From Granulicella sp. (GTDB lineage Bacteria; Acidobacteriota; Terriglobia; Terriglobales; Acidobacteriaceae): a stretch of 63,462 nt of DNA. Positions 28,808 to 38,400 of the stretch are shown here, piece after piece; positions within the stretch are counted from its first letter, which is position 1; every line of letters begins with the position of its first letter. The DNA lies in assembly GCA_027365345.1 (NCBI GenBank), contig DAHXNO010000172.1:1-63462 (forward strand). Direction: 5' to 3'. Under the pieces are notes generated by a model. The model made no database searches and was not told where the DNA came from. It saw only the letters and a program-made list of their open reading frames with translations. A program made the position numbers and the translations under genes.

Positions 28808-30122
28808 TCGCTCCTTTGAGCTCCGCCCTGTTTTCCCATTTTCCTCACGGTTCTCCATCCCATCCTCCACACAACACAGCTTCCGCGGGCACTCTCTTCC
28901 ATCCTCCCAGCAGCGTGCGGGCAAGCCCGGAGGCTCTGTGCTGGCCCGAACCCGGCGCTGCCGCCCACCGCGGATGGCTTCTGTCGGCATGTTGCAGATC
29001 TTCCCGGCGCCAAAGAAGATCACTCGATCGCCGGCCAATGGGATCAAGGGCCTCCGTCTCGATATGCGGATCTGTGGCGCCCTTTCCGCCCAACTCCATG
29101 CTCGTGCTGACCTCTTCTCCGCCTCATACTCTGTCTATCGGCCAAGGAATGCTCAAACTTGATATCCCAGCGTGCCTATCGAAGAACATGCCTTAGGCAG
29201 AAGAAATTCATGGATAAGCCACTCGCCCAGCGATCCATCCGGAATCCATGGACATCGATCTGGTGCGCGTTTCACGGTGACGCTGCATCGAGTGAAAACT
29301 TCAGCTCTTCCTCAAGGCCTCTCCATCCGCCGCTTCCCAAGGATCTCTGACGCCCTGTAACGGAGACTCCGTAATTTCATCTCCCGTTCATTTCACTTTC
29401 ATCATTCCCTCCAGCCTCCAATGTTCAGATAGCAACAGATCGCATTCCGACGCTAAGGCAATTCCCTGACGATGATCCATCACAGACACGCCACGCGCCG
29501 CTTTTGCTCCTCCGTTGGCGTCATCGTGCTTCTAGGTGCGGTCATTGCCTGGAGCCTCCTCTACAGAATTCGGCTTAGTCTCAAACATCGCGAAGCCCGC
29601 ATCTCCATCTCCCTTTCTCCTGCGAAGTTTCTTACGGAGACAAACCGCAATTCTGCGTCAAAGACAATCGCTTCTTCGTCCCTCTCCAGCACCGCCAAGG
29701 TCGCAACGCTCCAAATGTTGTCGGCACTTTGCGTCTTCCATCCGGTGAGCACCCTCAGAACTCGTTATTCGGAATTGCATACCCGTTCGCTTGTACGGCG
29801 AAGGGACTGGAGACCGCCGCCTCGTTCCCCGCCTCGACTTGGTCTGCGAGTCGTCAGCGCATAGAAAACGTGCGGCTGGACGCTGCAACGCCTCACAAGA
29901 ACCTCCGCTCATTCACCTGTCGGCATTTACCTGGGTCTTCCCGGGGCTGTGCCTGCCTGTGCTCTTTCGCCTTCTACCACCGCTCCCAATCCTGAAGTCT
30001 GGCCCGAGTGAAAGCCAGGCCAATCGCGGAGCAAACGCATCTCGCACGGAACCGTCCCGCTCCTTTGTCCTTTGCCTGCTGTTCAACAGATCGATAGCGC
30101 CAATACCTTACGGAGTCCCATA
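28808..30122. other. Large intergenic region between divergent cellulose and TonB-receptor genes
   Basis: About 1.3 kb. Only weak frames are present. One at 29472-29864 (+) starts MIHHRHATRRF with one clear hydrophobic segment (VGVIVLLGAVIAWSLLY), but its tail is low-complexity and a neighbouring frame is equally open; it is either a small anchored protein or a decayed gene. The promoters of both divergent transcripts must lie here. No clear promoter pair, RNA gene or element copy was seen. Confidence 0.4.
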
Positions 30123-32918
30123 ATGAAATATCTACTTCGCCAGATCCTTACGCTCGCACTTCTTTCCACCGCTGTGTTTTGCGCCTCTGCAAGCGCCCAA
30201 AGCATTGCGGGAGTGATGGGGAAGGTTGCCGATCCCAGCGGCGCCGCGATCAGCAGAGCGGTGGTGTCGCTGACGAACTTAACGACGAACACGGCATACA
30301 GCACGACAACCAACGCAAGGGGTGAGTTCTCCTTTGTTCGCGTACCGCTTGGCCCGCAGTTGGTCACCGTGACCAAAGCAGGATTTGAACCGTTCACTCA
30401 GCGCGTTTCTCTCTCCAGGCAGGCGGCCCGGGTGAGCGTGAACGCGACGCTGAAGGTGGCCAGCATGGCAGAGAACGTTGAGGTTCGGGGCACGGTGGAT
30501 CCGGAGGCCCGGCCTGTACCCACCCGGGATGATGTGATGATGATGCCGGATACGGTGCGCGTTCTCGATCGGCAACAACTGGATGAAGGCGGACCGTTGG
30601 CCGGAGGAGCCCAGATGATTCAATCAACTCCCGGAGCCAATGTGGTGGGCTACGGTGAGACGGGCGCAACCAAATACACGATCATCCTGAACGGAATTCA
30701 GCAAGGATATGGGGGTGAAGCCACAAGTTTCACTGGGCCGGGCTCACTGGGCATCACCTTTGACGGGATACCGGTAGCCGATCCGGCGACGGGACTGTGG
30801 CAGTCCGCCACGCTGCCACAAAATCTGGTGATGCAGAATCTGGAGACGACCTACGGTCCCGGTCTGGCGGCGGATCGCGGATACACCGATGTGGGCGGGC
30901 GGGTTGAGTTCACGCCCATTCAGCCTACGGTGGACCAGCACCTCGCGCTGGCGATCACCGACGGTCCGTGGGGGCAGCAGAACTTTGCTTTTGTGGGCAA
31001 CACAGGTATGTTCTATGGATGGTCAACCGTTCTGGGTGGTGGTTTGGGACGGGGAGACGACTATCGTCCCGCTCCGGACGGCTTCAATGATCCGGCGAAG
31101 AATGGATCCGCCTTTGGCAAAACGGTGAAGTCTTTCTCGACCGGCAGTATCGCCATCGGCATGATGTACTCCAAGGCAGGCGGCTATCGCCCCCAGGTAA
31201 TTCCCACCACCAATGTGGGCCTTTCTGAAGGTTCTTCCGGGGTTGACTACAGCCAGCCGACGAGCGGCTTTTTGAGCTCTCTGCCGTTTGCGGATTACAA
31301 CAAATACGACACCAATGAGATGTTTCTTGGCTATGGCCGCGAGCGGTTTGCTCCCACCTCTACGACCACGATCGACAACTCGACGTGGTACAACCACATT
31401 CGCCGCTTTCACCGCAGAAACACCGATGCCCTGGCGGGCGGCGCGCAGGAAGACGAGTGGAACAATCCGCATAGCGACATCTTCGGCGACGAGGTAGGGC
31501 TATCCCAGGTCTTCCCGCTGAACACCCTGAAACTTGGCTCTTACTATATTCGCGAGATCTACAACACCCGCAACATCTTCTATAACCCGGTCGACGGCGG
31601 CAGCGGCGCTCAGCAGACTGTGGGTGCGGGGTCGAAGTTCCGCTCTGGCTACTTCACCCAGGACGACGTCGTCTTCTATGCGCAGGACGACTTTCACCCG
31701 ACTCCGCGGATTCACATCATTCCCAGCGTGCGTTTGGATGGCTTCCGCACCGGATACACCGACGAGGCGTCACACGACTTCTCCTTCTCTCCCATGATGG
31801 ACTATGCCGTCAACGCGCAGGGCAATCCTGTCGCCACCTCCTACCCCGTTTATGAGACGCATTGCGCATTGGATCCGGCGGGCAGTGATCCATACAACAA
31901 CATCTTTGGAACGCCCGTCGCCACTCCGGATGGCAGCAAGGCCAAGGATCAGGGCTCGATCTGCGGCGGGCATGAGAGCCGCTCCGCTGTGGAGACGGGC
32001 ATTGACGGCTCCTACACGCCGAAGGACTGGCTTACCCTCTATGGCGGCTATGACACCATCTACCGCACTCCGTCCTTTGGCGGTGGTGGCGGGCTGTTCC
32101 AATCGGTCAACCCCCACTATTACCTGCTGGCCGAAGGAAAGTACGCCCAGTTTGGAGGCAAAGTACACTTCACCAACGCGCCGGTCCTGAAGAACTTTAT
32201 TGCAGGCGTCAACTACTTTCACCTGAATTACGACAACCAGGAGATCGACGTCGAAACGGCAACCGGCATTGAAGAGACCAGCGGAGGCAGCTCCGCATAC
32301 CACGGTATGGATCTGTTCCTTGACGCCGATCCGCAGTCGAACCTCCACATCATGGTGAATATGTCCGCAGAGGCTTCCGACTTTACCACCTACGTTACCG
32401 GTGGACCGCTCTCCGAGTGCGGATCCTCATCCAACTCTGCGGGTCTTGCCCTCGGATGCCAGTATTACAACAATCTTCCCGTATCCTACGTCCCCAAGGT
32501 CACCCTGAACGCCGGCGTGTACTACGGCATTGAGTATCACGGCCGTGTAGTGGTTGAGCCGCGCTTCTGGCTCAACTACTCCGGCACGCAGGACCTTTGG
32601 ACGAACTGCGGCACGCTGGTAGGGGGAGTCTGCCAGGACAACGGCCAGCCGACGACTCAATCCATGCCGTCCTACGCCACGGCCAATCTGGCGTTCAACG
32701 CTCCGTTCAAGTTCCGTCGATTCAACAATCAATCGTTCAATCTCGAAGTGGACATGATGAACATCACCAACTCGATGTACAACGAGTGGGAGTACATTTC
32801 CAGCGGTGGATACTTTGCGGCCCTCGCTCCCAACCCGAACAACGCTCCGGGCGGCTATATCAATGCGTATCCGGGAGCGCCCCGCACCATCTACGGCACC
32901 ATCTCCTACCAGTTCTAG
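30123..32918 (+). CDS. TonB-dependent receptor with N-terminal carboxypeptidase-regulatory domain
   Basis: 931 residues from the ATG at 30123, with GGAG 9 bases upstream; a longer frame from 30072 lacks a signal peptide. The signal ends ASASAQ. Residues about 28-112 are a CarboxypepD_reg-like beta-sandwich (GKVADPSGAAISRAVVSLTN ... GEFSFVRVPLGP). This is followed by a plug domain (TKYTIILNGIQQGYGG, GITFDGIPVADP) and a 22-strand-type barrel ending GTISYQF. Such receptors are expanded in Acidobacteria and usually import glycans or siderophores. No substrate-specific neighbour is obvious, so the ligand is unknown. Confidence 0.9.
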   Translation: MKYLLRQILTLALLSTAVFCASASAQSIAGVMGKVADPSGAAISRAVVSLTNLTTNTAYSTTTNARGEFSFVRVPLGPQLVTVTKAGFEPFTQRVSLSRQAARVSVNATLKVASMAENVEVRGTVDPEARPVPTRDDVMMMPDTVRVLDRQQLDEGGPLAGGAQMIQSTPGANVVGYGETGATKYTIILNGIQQGYGGEATSFTGPGSLGITFDGIPVADPATGLWQSATLPQNLVMQNLETTYGPGLAADRGYTDVGGRVEFTPIQPTVDQHLALAITDGPWGQQNFAFVGNTGMFYGWSTVLGGGLGRGDDYRPAPDGFNDPAKNGSAFGKTVKSFSTGSIAIGMMYSKAGGYRPQVIPTTNVGLSEGSSGVDYSQPTSGFLSSLPFADYNKYDTNEMFLGYGRERFAPTSTTTIDNSTWYNHIRRFHRRNTDALAGGAQEDEWNNPHSDIFGDEVGLSQVFPLNTLKLGSYYIREIYNTRNIFYNPVDGGSGAQQTVGAGSKFRSGYFTQDDVVFYAQDDFHPTPRIHIIPSVRLDGFRTGYTDEASHDFSFSPMMDYAVNAQGNPVATSYPVYETHCALDPAGSDPYNNIFGTPVATPDGSKAKDQGSICGGHESRSAVETGIDGSYTPKDWLTLYGGYDTIYRTPSFGGGGGLFQSVNPHYYLLAEGKYAQFGGKVHFTNAPVLKNFIAGVNYFHLNYDNQEIDVETATGIEETSGGSSAYHGMDLFLDADPQSNLHIMVNMSAEASDFTTYVTGGPLSECGSSSNSAGLALGCQYYNNLPVSYVPKVTLNAGVYYGIEYHGRVVVEPRFWLNYSGTQDLWTNCGTLVGGVCQDNGQPTTQSMPSYATANLAFNAPFKFRRFNNQSFNLEVDMMNITNSMYNEWEYISSGGYFAALAPNPNNAPGGYINAYPGAPRTIYGTISYQF

Positions 32919-33251
32919 CAGCTCGCTGTACCGCTGATTTCATAGGCGTTATGGGCACACTACCGGTTCCCGCCAGGCAATTCCACTTGCAGGCCTATCC
33001 GTTTGATTCCAGGCTGGTGAACATGCGAAATCAACGCCCATCCTCCTCGCCATGGTGGAACCCTGGCAGATGGCCGTAGAGGTAATAAATCGTGCCCAAC
33101 TCCCTTTGCACGGCGATCGGAGAGTTGATCTCTGTCACTCCGGCGGGAGATATGGGGTAGTTGAAGCTGAGGCATGATCTCCCTTCTATCAACCCTCCCC
33201 ACGGAAAGGAAGCCCTTGCGGGATCATTCCGTTTTCCGGCACATTCCCCAT
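32919..33251. other. Intergenic between convergent genes
   Basis: 333 bases between two convergent stops. No gene, clear hairpin-plus-T-run terminator or repeat copy was identified. Confidence 0.4.
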
Positions 33252-34178
33252 TCACCGGGCGAGATCAGGAGTCCTGCCCGTTACCAACTGCTCATACGCC
33301 GGATAACCATGCAGACTAGCGAGCTGTTGGTCCTGCTCAATCATCTGTATATTCCGGAACCCTTCGCCGAACGCCTTGCGAATGTATACCATCGCCTCCT
33401 CCTTCATCCCGGCGCGGGCGTAGATCTCAGCAAAGGAGAGGTACAGCCGCGCCAGAACCTTTGGAGACTCGTTGTCGTGCAGTCCATTCAGTTCGATCTC
33501 CGCGATGATGTCTGGATCCAATTTGAAGGCGTGCTGAAAGGCCTCGATAGCGTCGCTGTACTGCTTCTTTGCCAGATAGAGCATCCCCAGGTTGCCCCAG
33601 AAGGCCGCCTCGCCGGCATCCAGCCGGATCGACTTCTTGTACAACCGTTTGGCCTTCTTGTTTTCCTTCTCCTGGAAGTAAATGGTTCCCAGATTGTTGT
33701 AAGCCGCAGCGAACCTGCGGTCGGTGGCCATGGCTTGCTCATAGTAGTCAATGGCCGCATCGTCGTCGTTCAGGTGTTGATACGCTACGCCAATTTTGTT
33801 CTCAATCTCGGCTGTCTGCGGCCGGATCTTGCGGTAAATCGCAATGGCCTCCTGATACCTCTCCCGCGCCATCAGCGTGTCCGCGCGCAACTCTGGCGTA
33901 ATCACCAGGGCTGGTGCGGTCTGCGCAGCGGAGGAAGACTGCTGCGGCCCATCGGTCGCTGCCTCGCGGGCATGCAACGGAGCGCCGTATCCATACTCCC
34001 CTGCCGCTCCCCCCGCCGCGGCAGCGGCCAAGGGTCCGCCTGAACCGGCATCTGCCAGCGTGGTATGCTGCCCAATCGCCGCGCCCCCAGCAAGAAGGAC
34101 GCAGCCAGAGACAACCCCCGCCGCGACGGTCCGGCGAAGGAGACGGATTCCAGGATAGGTACTCGAAGACGACTTCAT
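33252..34178 (-). CDS. Exported TPR-repeat protein
   Basis: 308 residues from the ATG at 34178, preceded by GGGAGGTGG; a GTG two codons earlier is less likely. A signal or anchor segment (about residues 14-36, VAAGVVSGCVLLAGGAAIG) is followed by an Ala/Gly-rich linker. Then come at least four tetratricopeptide repeats, for example IGVAYQHLNDDDAAIDYYEQ, YNNLGTIYFQEKENKKAKRL and WGNLGMLYLAKKQYSDAIEA. Such proteins are periplasmic scaffolds. The partner is unknown, although it converges on the TonB receptor gene. Confidence 0.8.
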   Translation of the reverse strand: MKSSSSTYPGIRLLRRTVAAGVVSGCVLLAGGAAIGQHTTLADAGSGGPLAAAAAGGAAGEYGYGAPLHAREAATDGPQQSSSAAQTAPALVITPELRADTLMARERYQEAIAIYRKIRPQTAEIENKIGVAYQHLNDDDAAIDYYEQAMATDRRFAAAYNNLGTIYFQEKENKKAKRLYKKSIRLDAGEAAFWGNLGMLYLAKKQYSDAIEAFQHAFKLDPDIIAEIELNGLHDNESPKVLARLYLSFAEIYARAGMKEEAMVYIRKAFGEGFRNIQMIEQDQQLASLHGYPAYEQLVTGRTPDLAR

Positions 34179-34565
34179 GACCACCTCCCGCTCGAAATAG
34201 AACCTGCTCTTTTGACCCGAATCGGACCAGTCAGCGAAGCAACTGATCGTCTATTCCCGTCCGCCAGAACCGCTAACCTTGCGGACGGCCTTCCAGCCAG
34301 CCTCCAGTGCTTCGGCGCTGGCCGCGCTCCAGCACAACCGCCAGGCATTCGCCACGCATTCTCCCTACCGGGGGCGCGGCAACGCCGGGGTCTGGATCGC
34401 GCCCGGAGGGCTGGACCCAGAGAGCATTCGCGTTTAGCATCATCCCAATTGGTTCGGCTGGGAAGTCCCACTTAGGCGAGTTTCACCAGACCACTTCTTC
34501 GCCATCCCTCCCCGGGGAGGCCCAGGGCCGGAACCAACCAAGCGGCCAGTGGCCAGGAGCAGTCA
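34179..34565. other. Intergenic between divergent TPR and MocR genes
   Basis: 387 bases upstream of both genes. MocR regulators often bind direct repeats near their own promoters, but no convincing repeat or -35/-10 pair was picked out by eye. Confidence 0.35.
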
Positions 34566-36173
34566 ATGGCGCGGCAGTCCTCCAGCTTCGAGTGGATCCT
34601 TCCGCCCCGGCCGGAGGGTGTCTCCGCCTTCCGCTGGTTGCGCAACGCGCTGCGCGATGAGATCCTCACCGGACGCATCCTGCCGGGCTCGCGTCTGCCC
34701 TCCAGCCGTGAACTGGCGCGCCAGTACCATCTTTCGCGGGCCACCATTCTAGCCGCGCTCGAAGAGTTGCAGGCGGAAGGCTATCTGGAGGGCCGCCGCG
34801 GCTCCGGCACCTACGTTTCAGAGCAGCTTCTCCAGCTCCCGACGCGGGCCGTAGCCCCTCCGCGGTCTTCGCCCGGCCGGCCGCCCGTGCCGCCGCCAGG
34901 GAGCGCCGCCGCGTCCAGCCGCCCGCGCATGTCCTCCCTCGCGGCGCGGGTGCAACCGCTGGTCATGGCCGTCAAGCCGGGGAACCGCGCCTTTCGCACC
35001 AACCTTCCCGCCCTGGATCTGTTCCCCACCACGCTGTGGGCGCAGGTGGCCGCGCGCCGCATGCGTTCGGCCACTGCGGCGGACTTGCTGGGCTGCGATG
35101 CGGCCGGCTACCTGCCCTTGCGTCAGGCCATCGCCGCCTATACTCACCAATCCCGCGGCGTCCGCTGCTCGGCAGAGCAGATCGTGATCGTCTCCGGCGT
35201 ACAGGAGGGGCTGGATCTCAGCGCGCGGCTGTTGGTCGATCCGGGCGATCCGGTGCTCTTGGAAGACCCCGGATACCAGGGCGCGCACGCTCTCTTCCAG
35301 GCCATGGGAGCGCGCATCGTCTCCATGCCGCTGGACGCCGAGGGAGCCGCGCCTTCGGAACCAGACTTCCGCGCCTGCCGGCTCGTCTACGTCACCCCCG
35401 GCCATCAATATCCGGCCGGCATGACTATGAGTCTGCCCCGCCGTCTCCAGTTGCTCGCCTGGGCCGGCACGTACAACGTTCCCATCTTCGAGGACGACTA
35501 CGACAGCGAGTTCCGCTTCGCCGGTCGTCCCATCCCGGCAGTGCAGGGCCTGGATCAGGGCGGCAAGGTGATCTTCTGCGGCAGCTTCAACAAGACCATG
35601 TTCCCTTCCCTGCGTCTGGGCTATCTGGTGCTGCCGCAGACTCTGCTTGACCCGTTTCTCCGCGCCAAGGCCATGACCACCCGCCACCACTCCATCCTGC
35701 TTCAGGCGCCGTTGTGCGACTTCATCGAGCTGGGGCATCTCGGCCGCCACCTGCGCCGCATGCGCAAGATCTACGCCGAACGCTTCGCGCTGCTATGCCA
35801 GAGCGCCGAGCAGTATCTGGCTGAGTATTTGGAGATCGCCCCCATCGAGGCCGGTCTGCAGACCATCGCCCACCTGCGCAGCGGCCTTACCACGCTGGGG
35901 ATCACGGCGGAACAGGTTGCCCATCGTGCGGCCCAGCAGGGCATCGATGTGGTTCCGCTCAGCTTTTACTGCCACAACGTGCAGGCCCCCGAGGCTCTGC
36001 AGATAGGCTTCGCCGCGGTCGAGGAACGCGAGATCCGCATCGGGGCGCAGAGGCTGGCTCATGTGCTGGAGCATCTCTGCGCCCAAGCCCGTAGCCAGGC
36101 CCGTATCCAGCTCCCCACCCAGCCCCGTACTGCCCAGCCCAGCTCGCCGGGCCGGAATCACCCGGAACGATAG
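34566..36173 (+). CDS. MocR-family transcriptional regulator (GntR HTH plus aminotransferase domain)
   Basis: 535 residues; AGGAG lies 6 bases before the ATG. Residues 15-85 are a GntR-type winged helix (DEILTGRILPGSRLPSSREL ... GYLEGRRGSGTYV). After a Pro/Ser linker, residues 140-510 are a fold-type-I PLP domain with FEDDYDSEFRF and GSFNKTMFPSLRLGY, where K343 should carry the PLP. MocR proteins sense PLP or amino compounds; PdxR is one example. No pyridoxal or GABA gene lies beside it, so its target is unknown. The C-terminal 25 residues are Arg/Pro/Gln-rich and probably disordered. Confidence 0.9.
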   Translation: MARQSSSFEWILPPRPEGVSAFRWLRNALRDEILTGRILPGSRLPSSRELARQYHLSRATILAALEELQAEGYLEGRRGSGTYVSEQLLQLPTRAVAPPRSSPGRPPVPPPGSAAASSRPRMSSLAARVQPLVMAVKPGNRAFRTNLPALDLFPTTLWAQVAARRMRSATAADLLGCDAAGYLPLRQAIAAYTHQSRGVRCSAEQIVIVSGVQEGLDLSARLLVDPGDPVLLEDPGYQGAHALFQAMGARIVSMPLDAEGAAPSEPDFRACRLVYVTPGHQYPAGMTMSLPRRLQLLAWAGTYNVPIFEDDYDSEFRFAGRPIPAVQGLDQGGKVIFCGSFNKTMFPSLRLGYLVLPQTLLDPFLRAKAMTTRHHSILLQAPLCDFIELGHLGRHLRRMRKIYAERFALLCQSAEQYLAEYLEIAPIEAGLQTIAHLRSGLTTLGITAEQVAHRAAQQGIDVVPLSFYCHNVQAPEALQIGFAAVEEREIRIGAQRLAHVLEHLCAQARSQARIQLPTQPRTAQPSSPGRNHPER

Positions 36174-36303
36174 CGCCGGTTCGTCTGGCGAAGCCAGATC
36201 CATAGGCGAAGCCCGGTTCGGCCGGCCAAGCTCGTTCCGCAGCAGAAGCGGAGCGCGCTGGCGAAGCTGTTCTCGCCGGAGCATAGGATAAGAGCAGCGG
36301 AGA

Positions 36304-36642
36304 ATGGCTATGAGTGTGAACCCCATTCCAAACCAGCAGCTCACGCGCTTCCGCATCGCCCTGCTTGCCGCCATAGCAGCCGACCTTCTGCAGTTCCTCT
36401 TTCTCCCTCTGCTGGTGGAAGGAGCCGATTCCCCGCCCGACGACGTCATCGATCTGGCCGTCGGCGCTCTGATGATCTACCTGCTGGGCTTTCACTGGGA
36501 GTTCCTTCCCTCCTTTGCGGCCAAGCTGGTGCCGGGGGTCGATCTGGCCCCTTTGTGGACCCTGTCGGTAGCCAACGTCTACCGCAAGACCAAGCGTCTG
36601 GCCGCCAGCCAGGCGCAGGACCAGGGCTCCATGGAGTCCTGA
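36304..36642 (+). CDS. Small membrane protein, unknown function
   Basis: 112 residues (110 if the second ATG at 36310 is used; GGAG at 7 bases favours that one). There are two hydrophobic segments, FRIALLAAIAADLLQFLFLP and AVGALMIYLLGFHWEFLPSF, separated by an acidic loop (EGADSPPDDVIDL), then a cytoplasmic basic tail. I do not recognise a named family. It lies 130 bases after the MocR gene on the same strand and could be part of its regulon. Confidence 0.6.
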   Translation: MAMSVNPIPNQQLTRFRIALLAAIAADLLQFLFLPLLVEGADSPPDDVIDLAVGALMIYLLGFHWEFLPSFAAKLVPGVDLAPLWTLSVANVYRKTKRLAASQAQDQGSMES

Positions 36643-36828
36643 CGGTGCCTCGCCGGACCCCTTGATGGAGTCCTGAGGTAACCCTGCCGGCCCGCTTAAA
36701 AAACTCCCGGCGCAACCGCGCCTCTGTTGGCCTCCACGGCGGCACACGCTTCTCAGGCAGCGCGGCATCCCTCCCTCGGCCGGGCGTGGCGAAAAGCAAT
36801 CGCCAACAGGAAGCTTAAATATAGATCC

Positions 36829-37410
36829 ATGAGCGACCTGAATCTTGACCCCAGCACAACGGCTGTCGTCGTCATCGATCTACAGAAGGGCATCCTCTCC
36901 ATGCCCGGCAGCAGTCCCTACACCCCCCAGGAGGTGCTTGCCCGCGCGGTGCAACTGCTGGATGCGGGCCGCGCCGCCGGAGCGCAAGCGGTGCTGGTGC
37001 GTGTAGGCCGCTCGCCAGACGGCCGCGACGCCCTGCAGACGCCGGTGGACAACCCCTGGCGCTCCACGGCGACGCCCCCGCCAGACTGGGCCGAGCTGCA
37101 CCCGGATCTGAACCCGCAGCCCGGCGATGTGCTCATCCTCAAGCGCCAGTGGGGAGCCTTCTACGGCACCGACCTGGACCTGCAACTCCGCCGGCGCGGC
37201 ATTCGCACGGTGATTCTGTGCGGCATCGCCACCGAGTTTGGCGTGGAGAGCACGGCGCGCGCCGCCCATGAGCACGGCTATGCCGTGGTGCTGGCCCACG
37301 ACGCTATGACCGGCCGCAACGCCCATCAGAACTCCATCCAGAACATCTTTCCGCTCCTGGGACGGGTACGCAGTACGGAGCAGATCGTCAAAGCGCTGGG
37401 CAAAGCCTGA
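36829..37410 (+). CDS. Isochorismatase-fold hydrolase lacking the usual nucleophilic cysteine
   Basis: 193 residues from the ATG at 36829; an in-frame extension from 36727 looks non-coding. The fold is clear: D17 in VVVIDLQKGIL, K105 in LILKRQWGAFYGT, and the third-motif segment CGIATEFGVESTARAA. In nicotinamidase-type members the last segment carries Cys (TxxCVEAT); here the aligned residue is G138. A Gly at this place is known in true isochorismatases such as EntB. The protein may therefore act on a vinyl ether or be a non-cysteine hydrolase. No siderophore genes are nearby. The substrate is unknown. Confidence 0.85.
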   Translation: MSDLNLDPSTTAVVVIDLQKGILSMPGSSPYTPQEVLARAVQLLDAGRAAGAQAVLVRVGRSPDGRDALQTPVDNPWRSTATPPPDWAELHPDLNPQPGDVLILKRQWGAFYGTDLDLQLRRRGIRTVILCGIATEFGVESTARAAHEHGYAVVLAHDAMTGRNAHQNSIQNIFPLLGRVRSTEQIVKALGKA

Positions 37411-37658
37411 AGCCGTCGCCGGCCGTAACCCGCGAACCAACTCCAGCTATACCAGCGAAGCCGCCGCTGATCGTAAAATCGGGTGGTTTGGAAAGTTTCG
37501 TCAGGCTTGGAGTTTGCAGTTGCTTCGGCTCCGCTCGGCGCTCACAGGTGCATTGTGTGTTGGAATCCATCACAACTTTCCCACCGATCCTGGGTTGGAG
37601 AAGGCTGGACCTTAAGATCATCTGCAACTGCGCCGATAGAACCTCTTTGGAGATCAAC

Positions 37659-38054
37659 GTGAAACAGAACCATCAGGAACAAGATCAGGAACAGGGTACG
37701 TCCAGGGTGCCGCGAGACGGCGTCCCTTTTTTGGGGGTTTTCAAGGTATTCTCTCGGCGATCGCGGAGCGAGCTGGTTCGTCTCCAGTCTGGGACGGGCA
37801 ATGGGACCGCTCAAGGAGCCGCGCGTGGGCTCGCCTATAGCCTTGTCACCGCGGCTTTCTGTTTCAGCCTTTGCCTCAGCACGGAGCAGCGAGCCTACGC
37901 CTACGTCGACCCCGGCTCCGGCCTGCTGATACTGCAAGCCGCCGGAGCCCTCTTTACGGGTGCTCTCTTCACCCTCCGCAAGCGCCTCAAGACTCTCTGG
38001 ACAAAGAACAAGACTGTGGAACCCAAGGCCATGGGCCGGAACCCGGAGGCATGA
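37659..38054 (+). CDS. Small single-pass protein with a YVDPGSG motif
   Basis: 131 residues from a GTG at 37659 with GGAG at 7 bases; a longer frame from 37488 lacks a ribosome site. A hydrophilic N-terminus leads to a hydrophobic segment (GLAYSLVTAAFCFSLCL), then the distinctive AYAYVDPGSGLLILQAAGAL, a second short hydrophobic stretch (FTGALF), and a basic tail. I recall the YVDPGSG-hydrophobic pattern in short proteins near polysaccharide genes in this phylum, with no assigned role. It lies just left of the glycan island. Confidence 0.55.
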   Translation: MKQNHQEQDQEQGTSRVPRDGVPFLGVFKVFSRRSRSELVRLQSGTGNGTAQGAARGLAYSLVTAAFCFSLCLSTEQRAYAYVDPGSGLLILQAAGALFTGALFTLRKRLKTLWTKNKTVEPKAMGRNPEA

Positions 38055-38246
38055 TCGGTAGTCATCGCCTCAGGCGGGTTGGGGCCCGGAGCAAACCTCG
38101 CCGCATCCCCACCGCCCGGAACTCCAGACAGACCCACTCCCCAACGCGCCCAACGTCACGCGCGCTCCCGGCCATCCAACGGACCACTCCGTCCGCACCC
38201 AGCGCCGGCCCAGGCGCCAGCCTCGCCCGTCCGGCAGCGCCATCCA

Positions 38247-38358
38247 GAGCATTTTCCCCGTTGATGGGTGTCCAAAAGCGATTGTGCAGTGGCGTTTTCA
38301 TTGGGGAAAACGCCCATACCTCTCAATCTGCTGGACTACACCTACGGGGAAAATGCTC
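38247..38358 (+). repeat. 112-bp nested-hairpin repeat, copy A (forward)
   Basis: This copy defines the element. Perfect 15-base terminal arms GAGCATTTTCCCCGT (38247-38261) and ACGGGGAAAATGCTC (38344-38358) enclose an inner perfect hairpin GGCGTTTTC (38291-38299) with GAAAACGCC (38306-38314). It sits 42 bases past the rmlD stop. Copy B at the far end of the rml operon is in the opposite orientation. Confidence 0.9.
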
Positions 38359-38400
38359 CAGCCCAAAGCAGATCGCGCCGACGCAGCCCACAGCTACATC

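Noticed and set aside
37488-37658. N-terminal extension of the YVDPGSG protein
   Set aside because: There is no ribosome site, composition looks non-coding, and a GTG with GGAG at 37659 gives a sensible start.
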